A model generated the notes under the pieces. The model was not told where the DNA came from, ran no database searches, and was given only the letters and a program-made list of their open reading frames with translations. The position numbers were made by a program, and so were the translations under genes. Positions 8,776 to 17,017 of a stretch of 64,000 nt of DNA are shown here, in pieces. Position 1 is the first letter of the stretch, and each line of letters opens with the position of its first letter. The stretch lies in contig CAYJPA010000016.1 of the NCBI GenBank assembly GCA_964371945.1, positions 10,100 through 74,099 on the forward strand, given 5' to 3'. Source of the DNA: CAYJPA01 sp964371945. GTDB taxonomy: Bacteria; Chloroflexota; Chloroflexia; Thermomicrobiales; UBA6265.

Positions 8776-9071
8776 GCTTTTATGCTCCGGCCACAAACAC
8801 GGCCGTCGCCGTGGTGGTCTCAACTAGATTAACGCACGACTGTCCATAATGTGAGATTTGGGGTATTGCCGAATTGGGCAGAATGTACGTACACTATGCA
8901 CGGACAATTGGCCGCTCGTGCTTCCGCGTGGGCTCGGTGTCTGCACCAGTCTGTCCAGCTTTTTGTTGACGAGGTTCCCGTTCCTCGCTCGTCATAGTGA
9001 TCTTCGGGGCTTTTATTACGCAAGTAAGCCTCGGATACTACGAAGACGCTGAAGTCGAATTGGAGGAGCGC

Positions 9072-11144
9072 ATGGTTCTCGGCCTCAATCGGTCTCGACT
9101 CCGGTCGGATGCCTCAGGACTCTTCGCCGTACGGCCGTCGCCCATCAAGCTGATTCAAACGGGCGACTGGGCGACTGAACGAGGGGCTGTGCTCTTCGAA
9201 AGCAATGCCGATCTCCTTGGCGGGTTCCCCGGCTATGCCGATCGCGGCTGCCGATTGGAAAACGTTCGGCTTGTTGTGACCGAAAGCTACCTCCTCATCG
9301 ACGAGGGTTTGGCAAACGGGTTCGGTCTTCCGATCCGTTGGATCGAAGGCACGGCCCTCGTGCAACATTCAGGCAAGAGCGATAGCGCGCTCCGGATCTT
9401 CTATCGCGAACGCGGCGCGCCTCACTGCTTCACGATCCGTTTCGGCGCAAGCCGGTTGGGATCACGCGGGGTGAGCCGCTCTCAACGCGTCCAGCAGGTC
9501 TTGCTGTCGACCGGTCTCACAGATCGGTTCGCGGCCGATGCCCCGCAGGAGCCGAACTTCACATTGCCCTGGGATCAGACCCGTGAATTCGAGAGCGAAA
9601 ACGCGATCTGGACCGGGCGGGCTACAGCCCCGTTACAGGTCGGTTCAGAGAACATCGCCTCCGACGTCTGGTTGACTACAAAATCGCTCATCTGGGGCGG
9701 CGGCGCCGGGAACGGTCTCAATCGCATTCCGTTGACGCTGCTGATGGATTTGGTGTCGACCCGCATAAAAGACCGCGCCGGGACACCGGTGGTCTACATC
9801 TCGATCGGCGATGCGAGAACCGGCCGCTTCGAGCTGCCATTCATCTTCGATCTTCACGCACCCCCTGATCGCAACTTCAGAGAACGCGGCGCATTCCTGG
9901 TCGGGCTTCGCTCGAGAGGATTGCCTGACGGAAAACCTGCCGCCACGCTGCAGCCATGGCGAATCGATTCGGGATCGAGCGCGTCGACCGAGGACGACGC
10001 GCTCGATCTCGGCTCGATCGACGATCGGGACGTTGCGGCTGTGGCTGCACCAGATGATGCGCCAACTGACGTAGGGGGCGTCGCTCGTGCCGTGATCCGG
10101 CGATTGAATGCCGAGGTTAGGCCGGATGCGCCCATCAACCAGATGACGGAAGCTCACTTCAACGAGCCGTCGCTCGAGCCGGCAATGACGAACATCGAGG
10201 GAGCGCAAGGGCAGAGGTTCACCGCGGTCGATTCCATCGAGGCTCCCGTATCGACATTGTCAGGAGAGAATGCGAACGGTGCTGAGATCGCGGGTACAAC
10301 GGTACATGTCACGGTTGAGGAGATCGTCCAGGTCGTGGCAGAGCCTTGGTTCGTCGATCTGGAGCGTCCAATCGTGCCGTTGGGAGAAAACCTGGTCACC
10401 GCACATCGGGACTTGACCGAAGTCATCGACTTGGCCACAACAATCAACCAGGCGTCTCTAGCGGCGATCATCGACGCCGCACTGAACGAAATCGAAGTCG
10501 AGAAAGACTCAACTGAACCATTTCAGACGATTCTCGCCGAGAACGACGTCGTCGCGACTCCAGCGGACGATCTTCTTCTGGCTGAATGGTCTGTGCCTGA
10601 AGAGGTTGTGGTCGACGAGTCGCACGATCGAGAGCTGGCCGAATCGCGGTCCGAGGGCGGAGCACCTGAGCAGGTGCTCGAGACCGCCGAAGCGCCGCCG
10701 GTTGACCAGGTGATCTCGGAATCGATCGAGCAACGCAAAACTTCCAGTATCGACGTGGAAGTCCCGACCGAGGGCCGAGTAGCGATGGACCTTTGGTCGG
10801 TGGTCCGGCGCTATGAGGAATCGGCGCTCGGAGCGCTCGCGGAAGCGTTACGCGTCATCGACGACCGGGCGGAAGGCAAGACCGGGCCAAAACTCAGTGA
10901 ATCCTCGCCGAGCTCGTTCGAACAGGCGCAGGCAGTTGCGGAGATCGAAAACCTGGTCGCGAATGGGATCGTTTCAGCCGGCAAGGGCAAGACGAGACGA
11001 GAACGCTTGACGACACTTGGTGATGTGTGCGTGCGGCTCAGGACACTGATCGAGCTTTACGACAGCGGTTTCCTCACCGAGCAGGAACTGGAAACCAAGC
11101 GAGCCAAGTTGGTGAAGGTGCTCTCCGACGCGCTCATACCATAG
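9072..11144 (+). CDS. large protein with two PH/GRAM-like domains and a SHOCT-like C-terminus
   Basis: A 690-residue protein I do not recognise. Residues about 45-150 (RLVVTESYLLIDEG, FGLPIRWIEGTAL, LRIFYRERG, CFTIRFG) and about 190-285 (DVWLTTKSLIWGGG, LNRIPLTLLMDLV, VVYISIGD, FELPFIFD) share the same order. Each has an L-T-x-S-x-L strand, a Pro-Ile/Leu turn, an Arg-rich strand and a terminal strand, so they read as tandem PH/GRAM-like folds. A long acidic low-complexity linker follows (about 310-620). The last 30 residues (LIELYDSGFLTEQELETKRAKLVKVL) look like a SHOCT oligomerisation segment. No signal peptide. ATG 9072 has GGAGG five bases upstream and is preferred over an ATG at 8997. It precedes the PBP gene by 160 bases. 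Confidence 0.72.
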   Translation: MVLGLNRSRLRSDASGLFAVRPSPIKLIQTGDWATERGAVLFESNADLLGGFPGYADRGCRLENVRLVVTESYLLIDEGLANGFGLPIRWIEGTALVQHSGKSDSALRIFYRERGAPHCFTIRFGASRLGSRGVSRSQRVQQVLLSTGLTDRFAADAPQEPNFTLPWDQTREFESENAIWTGRATAPLQVGSENIASDVWLTTKSLIWGGGAGNGLNRIPLTLLMDLVSTRIKDRAGTPVVYISIGDARTGRFELPFIFDLHAPPDRNFRERGAFLVGLRSRGLPDGKPAATLQPWRIDSGSSASTEDDALDLGSIDDRDVAAVAAPDDAPTDVGGVARAVIRRLNAEVRPDAPINQMTEAHFNEPSLEPAMTNIEGAQGQRFTAVDSIEAPVSTLSGENANGAEIAGTTVHVTVEEIVQVVAEPWFVDLERPIVPLGENLVTAHRDLTEVIDLATTINQASLAAIIDAALNEIEVEKDSTEPFQTILAENDVVATPADDLLLAEWSVPEEVVVDESHDRELAESRSEGGAPEQVLETAEAPPVDQVISESIEQRKTSSIDVEVPTEGRVAMDLWSVVRRYEESALGALAEALRVIDDRAEGKTGPKLSESSPSSFEQAQAVAEIENLVANGIVSAGKGKTRRERLTTLGDVCVRLRTLIELYDSGFLTEQELETKRAKLVKVLSDALIP

Positions 11145-11303
11145 TAAGTACGGGGAGCTTGAACGTCGCGAAGAAGACGTCTAGAAGGGCGTGTTACCAT
11201 CGACGCCTACGCGCGGCCGAAACCCCACGGGCGGGGCGTGCGTTGAAGTCCTCGATTGAACGCTTGTTTTCAGCATCTCCCTCAGACCGTGAACTGGTAA
11301 GGA

Positions 11304-13841
11304 ATGAGTCAAGGCAGAGTCACACGGGCTAATCGCCGGTATCCAACGGCCCGCCGTCGCGCGGAACGCTACCGTGGGTCGGTCATGGTGCGCCGTTCCG
11401 CTGGACTGCCGCCGCATCTGCTTCCCGGCGTTTCAGGTCGTCACCGCAAAGAGAACAACAAAGTTGCGGGAATTCTGGTCGCAACCGGGGCTCTACTTGG
11501 TGTCTTTCTGATCATTTTGGTGATCGGCTTCGTCTCTTCAACCGCGGCGGCGATCGGCGGCACGGTCCACGCCTACCGCGAGGTCAACAGAGACCTTCCC
11601 AACGCGGCAGAAGTCGCCGTGGACACCTTCGAAACAACGACTCTGCTCGATCGCAACGGGGTCAAATTGCAGAGCGTCGATCAGGTCGAGGGCGGTTGGC
11701 GGACATTCAAACCGCTCGACCAGATGAATCAGTACGTAATCGATGCCACCGTTGCTTCTGAGGACGCCACATTCTGGACGCACCTCGGTGTGGAACCGAT
11801 GGCGATCATCCGCGGCGCGGTGATCAACCTGAGCGGCAGCGGTTCATCAGGCGGCTCGACGATCACGCAGCAGCTCGCGCGCGGTCTCTATCCAGAAGAA
11901 GTCGGAACCGACATCTCCGTCACCAGGAAGGTGAAGGAAGCGTTGGTCGCGGTTGCGCTTGACGATGAATTTTCAAAGGAGGACATCCTGACGATGTACC
12001 TCAATTCAATCTTCTACGGTCAGCGCTCGTTCGGAATCGAAGCCGCCGCGAACACCTATTTCAACAAGCACGCGAGCGAGCTGACGCTGGGCGAAGCGTC
12101 GTTGTTGGCGGGCTTGCCGCAAGCGCCGTCCTTCTTCGATCCGACAGTCCGTTTCGATCAGGCCAAGAAGCGTCAGAAGTACGTGCTAGACCAGATGGTC
12201 AAGTACGACTACATCACTGAGAAGCAGGCGAAGGATGCGTTCAACGAGAATCTCGACCCCCAAACACGGAACGGGTCCGTCGAGCATGCACCGCATTTCA
12301 CGCAGTACGTGCGGAGCTACATCGAAGAGCACTGGCCGGGGGCGCTCTACAACGGCGGCCTGACAATCACGACCTCGATCGATGTCGGACTACAGGAGCA
12401 GGCCGAGCAGATCGTCGCCAACGGGGTGGCCGAGGCGTCGGGCTACAACCGCAACAATGCCGCAATGGTGGTCATGGTTCCGTGGAGCGGGCAGATCCTG
12501 GCGATGGTCGGTTCGGCGTCATTCGACGACCCGTTTATCGGCGGACAAGTTAATTACGCCATCGAAAAACGGCAGCCCGGATCGTCGATGAAGCCGGTCG
12601 TCTATGCCGCGGCCTTTGAAAGCGGGTGGAATCCGGCGACCGTCGTCATGGACGATCCAATCAAAGAACCGACGGGCAATCCAGACAATCCCTTTTATGA
12701 ACCGAAGAACTATTCCGGCAGTTTTAACGGCGCGGTGAGCGTCCGACAGGCGCTGTCCAATTCCTACAACATCCCGGCGGTCAAGGCGATCAAATATGCC
12801 GGGATCGAGCATGTGATGGATCTCGCCAAGCGAATGGGCATGGAAAAGAGCCTCGATCGTCCGTACTACGATTACGGGCTTTCGCTGTCGCTCGGCTCCG
12901 GAGAAGTTCAACTGCTCGAGCACACGAACGTCTATGCGACCTTTGCCAACAACGGCACCTATGTTCCCGCGAATCCAATCCTTAAGATCGTTGATTCGCA
13001 GGGCAATGTGCTCTATGACGTAGAGCGGGACAAGCCTTGGGAGGACGCCACCCAGGGTCTGAAAGCCGCATACGCCTATCAGATCACATCGATCCTGACC
13101 GACAACGAATCGCGTTCGCTCGTCTTTGGAGAGAGCAATCTCTTCGGCAATACCCAGCAAGAGCTCGGCCGTCCGACCGCCGCAAAATCGGGCACGACCG
13201 ACAATTGGCGCGACATCTGGACAATGGGCTACACGACCGATCTCGCGGTCGGGGTCTGGATGGGGAATACCTCGTTCGATGGCAGCTCGCCGTCTGAGCT
13301 GGATGAGCTCGACGGCATCGCCGGCGCTGGGCCGATCTGGCAAGACATGATGCTGCTTATGCACCAGAGCCCGCGGTGGTCGGACTTGCTCGTTGGGCCC
13401 AGCGGACGCGAACTGGACGAGGATTTCGAAGTCCCGCCAGACATCTATGAGGGCGAAGTTTGCTCGGCAACCGGCGGGAAGCCGGTCGACGGTTTCGAAA
13501 CGCGCACCGAGCTCCTTGTCCGCGGGGAGGGCCCGTCGCTTCGGTGCGATCAGATCTCGGCTTTTGACGCAAAGGAGCTCGAGGACGCGCAGGAGGATCT
13601 GCGAAATAGCGGTCCGTGGACCGGGTCGGCCTACGACCGAATCCAGCGTTACGCGGATGCCGTCAGCGGTTTTAACACGGGGCTGTCGGAGAACTTCAGC
13701 GATTCGCCGCCAATTGAGCCGGTAGACGACGGCGGTTTCGTTGAAAACAGCAACAGCGACGATGTGAGCAGCGGCGGTTTCCAATCCAACGATTCATCGA
13801 ATAGCGGCAACTCGCCGCCGATCGAACCGAGAGACGACTGA
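11304..13841 (+). CDS. class A penicillin-binding protein (GT51 transglycosylase and transpeptidase)
   Basis: A bifunctional peptidoglycan synthase of up to 845 residues. There is a basic cytoplasmic N-terminus, one membrane anchor (about residues 53-80), then a GT51 domain. That domain has the catalytic ASEDATFWTHLG and GGSTITQQLARGLYPEE motifs and the KVKEALVAVALD segment. The transpeptidase domain follows with PGSSMKP (active Ser and Lys), SNSYNIPA and AKSGTTDNW. A Ser/Asn/Pro-rich tail of about 130 residues ends the protein and is probably extracellular and disordered. The ATG at 11304 has AAGGA directly abutting it; ATG 11385 is an alternative start. A strong hairpin terminator follows the stop. 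Confidence 0.93.
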   Translation: MSQGRVTRANRRYPTARRRAERYRGSVMVRRSAGLPPHLLPGVSGRHRKENNKVAGILVATGALLGVFLIILVIGFVSSTAAAIGGTVHAYREVNRDLPNAAEVAVDTFETTTLLDRNGVKLQSVDQVEGGWRTFKPLDQMNQYVIDATVASEDATFWTHLGVEPMAIIRGAVINLSGSGSSGGSTITQQLARGLYPEEVGTDISVTRKVKEALVAVALDDEFSKEDILTMYLNSIFYGQRSFGIEAAANTYFNKHASELTLGEASLLAGLPQAPSFFDPTVRFDQAKKRQKYVLDQMVKYDYITEKQAKDAFNENLDPQTRNGSVEHAPHFTQYVRSYIEEHWPGALYNGGLTITTSIDVGLQEQAEQIVANGVAEASGYNRNNAAMVVMVPWSGQILAMVGSASFDDPFIGGQVNYAIEKRQPGSSMKPVVYAAAFESGWNPATVVMDDPIKEPTGNPDNPFYEPKNYSGSFNGAVSVRQALSNSYNIPAVKAIKYAGIEHVMDLAKRMGMEKSLDRPYYDYGLSLSLGSGEVQLLEHTNVYATFANNGTYVPANPILKIVDSQGNVLYDVERDKPWEDATQGLKAAYAYQITSILTDNESRSLVFGESNLFGNTQQELGRPTAAKSGTTDNWRDIWTMGYTTDLAVGVWMGNTSFDGSSPSELDELDGIAGAGPIWQDMMLLMHQSPRWSDLLVGPSGRELDEDFEVPPDIYEGEVCSATGGKPVDGFETRTELLVRGEGPSLRCDQISAFDAKELEDAQEDLRNSGPWTGSAYDRIQRYADAVSGFNTGLSENFSDSPPIEPVDDGGFVENSNSDDVSSGGFQSNDSSNSGNSPPIEPRDD

Positions 13842-13860
13842 TCAATAGCGCACGACGATA

Positions 13861-13886
13861 CCGCCGGACTGTTTCCAGTCCGGCGG
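13861..13886. terminator. bidirectional intrinsic terminator
   Basis: A perfect 11-bp stem (CCGCCGGACTG / CAGTCCGGCGG) with a TTTC loop, followed by TTCATTT. It lies between the convergent PBP and AsnC genes and can serve both. Confidence 0.8.
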
Positions 13887-13913
13887 TTCATTTGCGCTCA
13901 TCTGATCTGGTCG

Positions 13914-14498
13914 CTATTCGGTTGCTTTTGTGGTGCGCGGGCGTCCCGGGCCGCGGCGTTTCGGGCGGACGGCGCCCGCGGAATCGTCATCGGTAGAGCC
14001 TGGTCCACGACGGCGGCGGCGCGTCAGACGGGCTCGCTGCTGCGTCGATCCCTCGGGCGGGGTCACTTCGCGCCAGGCGACCGGTGACGAGAGCACGATC
14101 GCGGTTTCGCAGTTTGCGCCCGCATCACTCAACCCATCCACCAATTCTTCGAGCGCCGCCATATCCGAGACATGTACATGCAACATGTAAGTTGCGCCAC
14201 CGGTCACCCGATGGCAAAGCACGATCCCGCTTTCGCTCTTGATCGCATCCAAGAACGCATCGTATTGACCGCGCTGCACCGTAGCCGTCACAATCGCGGC
14301 GACGGGGCGGCCGAGCGCTTCTGGCGAAACGATTGCCCGGTATCCAGAAATGACTCCACGATCCTCGAGCCTACGCACTCGCTCGATCATGGCGGGACTG
14401 GAGAGACCGACACGCTCCGCAAGCGCCTTCATCGTGAGGCGTCCATTCGCTTGCAATTCAGCCAGAATGCGTTCATCAATCGTGTCTATTTGACTCAT
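13914..14498 (-). CDS. Lrp/AsnC family regulator with AT-hook-like tail
   Basis: A 194-residue Lrp/AsnC regulator. The N-terminal winged helix (IDERILAELQANGRLTMKALAERVGLSSPAMIERVRRLEDRGVI split over residues 7-50) is followed by a RAM effector/oligomerisation domain (AIVTATVQRGQYDAFLDAI, GATYMLHVHVSD). Normal family length is about 150 residues. The extra 40 residues are strongly basic and contain RRRRRGPG and KRRGPGRPR, the latter a match to the eukaryotic-type AT-hook core. The tail may add minor-groove binding. It is divergent from a sulfurtransferase gene, with a 307-base spacer. The ATG has GGAG and GAGG upstream. Confidence 0.9.
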   Translation of the reverse strand: MSQIDTIDERILAELQANGRLTMKALAERVGLSSPAMIERVRRLEDRGVISGYRAIVSPEALGRPVAAIVTATVQRGQYDAFLDAIKSESGIVLCHRVTGGATYMLHVHVSDMAALEELVDGLSDAGANCETAIVLSSPVAWREVTPPEGSTQQRARLTRRRRRGPGSTDDDSAGAVRPKRRGPGRPRTTKATE

Positions 14499-14731
14499 GC
14501 TCCATCCTCACCTTCTTCGGGATATCGGCCAACAAAGAGCAATCAGCCTGCTCAAATCACTGAAACAGGTTACGGGACGATGTGCATTGGACTGTTAAGC
14601 CGTCAGTCTATCGTTTTGTTTCATCTGATGCAAGAACGGCGCTCGCTCGCATTCACCGTGCGAAACATGACCCCAATTCCGGCAGGGATTAGCATACCGT
14701 GCCGTTCGTAAACTCGCCGCTGAAATCGCTT

Positions 14732-14760
14732 TTGACCACAGCGATTGGTAAGAACAGTAT
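14732..14760 (+). promoter_or_regulatory. putative sigma-70 promoter for the sulfurtransferase
   Basis: TTGACC, a 17-base spacer, then CAGTAT, ending 45 bases before the start codon at 14806. It lies in the 307-base spacer (14499-14805) between divergent AsnC and sulfurtransferase genes, which otherwise shows no gene. Confidence 0.5.
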
Positions 14761-14805
14761 CCTTCGAGAGTGCTATCGAGAGGCGTCACATCGAATGGAT
14801 GGTGA

Positions 14806-15633
14806 ATGACAGAATCGTTGGTTTCGAGCGATGGGACCGGGCAAATCGTCACCGCGGGATGGCTCATGCGCGTGATCGGCGCGTCGGGAATCCGGATTGT
14901 CGACGCGCGGCCGATCGATCAGTTTGCGGGCGGCCACATTCCCCGGGCTGCCCACTCCGACCAGAATCTTCTCCGCATGCCAGATTCTTCCGCAACCTCG
15001 ATCGCACGTTACCAGGAGATCGCGACCGCCGAAGCGCGGCGTCTTGGCCTCGAGCAATCGGACAAAGTCGTGTTCTACGACGAATTCAGTGGCGCCTCGG
15101 CCGCACGCGGCGTGTGGATGCTGGATTACCTGGGGCTCGAGGGAGGCGCGATGCTCGACGGAGGGCTCGCGGCCTGGATCGAATCCGGTGGCGAGATTAC
15201 CCGCGATGTTGCCTCGTTTACTCCAAGCTCGATCGAAACAACCCCGGATGCGAGCGTGTTGGCGACCGCCGGCGAAATTCTGAAAGGGGTTTCGGACGCT
15301 GACTCGGGCGTTGCGATTCTGGACACACGGTCGGATCTCGAACATCGAACCGGGACGATCCCGACCGCAATCCAGGTCGAGTGGCTCCACAACCTGGACG
15401 CGCGGGGCAAGTTTCGCGCCCGTGCCGAACTTGAAGCCCTTTACCATTCGAATGGATTTGACCCCGCATCCGACGACGCGATCGTTCCATTCTGTGGAAG
15501 CGGGTATCGAGCGGCGCACGCATATGTGGTTCTCAGGGCCTTAGGGTACAAATCCGTTAAGAATTACGTGCCGTCATGGGGCGAATGGGGTCGGCGGCCG
15601 GACTTGCCGGTGGAACGGCCCGGCCTGGGGTAG
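14806..15633 (+). CDS. sulfurtransferase (tandem rhodanese)
   Basis: A 275-residue two-domain rhodanese of the thiosulfate/3-mercaptopyruvate sulfurtransferase type. The N-terminal inactive domain shows IRIVDARPIDQFAGGHIPRA and KVVFYDEFSG. The C-terminal domain has VAILDTRSDLEHRTGTIPTA and the catalytic loop FCGSGYRAA, where the cysteine takes the persulfide. Ring motif CGSGYR suggests thiosulfate or mercaptopyruvate as donor; the choice cannot be settled by sight. Located in the cytosol, no signal. The small gene at 15653 follows 20 bases downstream, probably co-transcribed. Confidence 0.9.
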   Translation: MTESLVSSDGTGQIVTAGWLMRVIGASGIRIVDARPIDQFAGGHIPRAAHSDQNLLRMPDSSATSIARYQEIATAEARRLGLEQSDKVVFYDEFSGASAARGVWMLDYLGLEGGAMLDGGLAAWIESGGEITRDVASFTPSSIETTPDASVLATAGEILKGVSDADSGVAILDTRSDLEHRTGTIPTAIQVEWLHNLDARGKFRARAELEALYHSNGFDPASDDAIVPFCGSGYRAAHAYVVLRALGYKSVKNYVPSWGEWGRRPDLPVERPGLG

Positions 15634-15652
15634 CAGAGGCAGGAGCTGGGAG

Positions 15653-15871
15653 ATGCGCATCGAATTCCTCGAGGGTAAGCCGGCGACTCGCGTTCTCGGC
15701 GGCGCGGTGATTCGGTTCGATGCCACCCATGTCGTCGTCGAGTTCGGCTCGGCCGATGGACCACCGATCACCAGGTTGCGGTTATCGCAGGACGAAGCCA
15801 CTCAACTTGGTGACGCCCTCAAGGCCGTGGCCAACGGCCGGAACGAAGAGATCATCCTCGCTCAGGAATAG
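15653..15871 (+). CDS. small conserved-looking protein
   Basis: A 72-residue acidic protein predicted to be mostly beta strands (IEFLEGKPATRVLGGAVIRFD, HVVVEFGS, ITRLRLSQDEA) with a C-terminal helix. AGGAG lies eleven bases upstream of the ATG, 20 bases after the sulfurtransferase stop, and a terminator follows. No known domain recognised. Codon use fits its neighbours, so the gene is likely real. Confidence 0.6.
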   Translation: MRIEFLEGKPATRVLGGAVIRFDATHVVVEFGSADGPPITRLRLSQDEATQLGDALKAVANGRNEEIILAQE

Positions 15872-15901
15872 CGCCCATCTGCTGCCTCTGCCGAAACAAG
15901 A

Positions 15902-15935
15902 AAGTGCCCGGTCCGAAATAGCCGGCCGGGCGCTT
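15902..15935. terminator. bidirectional hairpin terminator
   Basis: AAGTGCCCGG pairs with CCGGGCGCTT (one G-T wobble) around a 14-base loop. It lies between the convergent small gene (15653) and the response regulator (15975). Confidence 0.65.
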
Positions 15936-15974
15936 CGATCATTGCGAGAAGTGCCGCAGCGTTCTGACAAGCTG

Positions 15975-16721
15975 CTAGGCCACGTTGGCCGAATCCGCCG
16001 GCTGCGCATTGGCTCCGTTGACCCGATCGACCTCTGCATAGGCTTGCGGTCCAATCTCGGCCCAGCCTTTCGAAACCGCGTAGCGAAGTGCCGCAACCCG
16101 GTCATCGACTTCAAGTTTGCGCAAAACCGATGTCATGTGATTCTTCACCGTTTGTTCCGTGATGAAGAGCGCGTCGCCGATCTCCTTGTTGGAGCGTCCC
16201 ATCACCAAACAGTCCAGCACCTCGAGCTCACGGGGCGAGAGACTCATGTCCGGCGCGCCGGCGCTCTGTCCTTCGCTCAACGAACGGAATTCACCGAGCA
16301 CTCGTCGGGCGAGCTCCGGGTTCGTCAGCACCGCCTGATGGAGCAGATTTTCTCCACGAAGGACCGCCAGCGCCGTTTCAACGATCTTCTGCGGATCGGC
16401 GTCTTTTGTCAGGAACGCGGCCGCGCCCGCGCGAATCGCGGCAAAAAGACGATCATCGTCCACATGCATCGAAAGAAACATGATCGCGGTTGAGGGTCGC
16501 TCCCTGCGCAAAGCCGAGGCAATCTGCAAACCGGTCACGCCCGGTAGCTGGACATCCATGATGACCAGTGACGGTCTGTGAATGTCCGCTTCGTGCAGTG
16601 CGTTGTGTCCATTCGAGGCTTCGGCCACGACGCCGAGGCGCGGGTCCATTTCCAAGATGCGACGCAGTCCCGCTCGAAACATCGGGTGGTCGTCCACAAT
16701 CATGATCCGCCGTTTGAGCAT
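15975..16721 (-). CDS. NarL/FixJ-type response regulator
   Basis: A 248-residue response regulator. The receiver domain has the acidic pair D10/D11, phospho-acceptor D56 (IMDVQLPG), S84 and K106 (LTKDA). A LuxR-type helix-turn-helix follows (about 165-225: LSPRELEVLDCLVMGRSNKEIG, TVKNHMTSVLRKLEV). ATG 16721 with GAGGAG nine bases upstream is preferred to the ATG at 16760. No histidine kinase lies nearby, so it is an orphan here. It diverges from the KAS gene at 17018. Confidence 0.92.
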   Translation of the reverse strand: MLKRRIMIVDDHPMFRAGLRRILEMDPRLGVVAEASNGHNALHEADIHRPSLVIMDVQLPGVTGLQIASALRRERPSTAIMFLSMHVDDDRLFAAIRAGAAAFLTKDADPQKIVETALAVLRGENLLHQAVLTNPELARRVLGEFRSLSEGQSAGAPDMSLSPRELEVLDCLVMGRSNKEIGDALFITEQTVKNHMTSVLRKLEVDDRVAALRYAVSKGWAEIGPQAYAEVDRVNGANAQPADSANVA

Positions 16722-17017
16722 CGCGCGGGTCTCCTCTGTAGTCAGTACGAAGCGCCCCAATTGAAGTCAAGCCGGTCTAGGGTGCTGACTCACTTATCGG
16801 CTATGGCAGCACTTGACTCCAGAGCAAAGCGGGTTACCGAGGTCCAAACCATCCAAAACCAGTCGGCCTAGAACGTACAGGCCATAAGACTTGGACCAAA
16901 GTCCCAAGTGGCGATGGCTATACTTATCCGTAACGGGGCCCCGACGTCGCGGTCGTATGGGCTACAGACCGATTGGATGGACCCTGGGTCAATGCTGACA
17001 AGATATCGAGGACACAG

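Noticed and set aside
12519..13784. Long antisense frame opposite the PBP gene
   Set aside because: Arg- and Val-rich shadow of a high-GC coding gene; the sense frame has clear GT51 and transpeptidase motifs.
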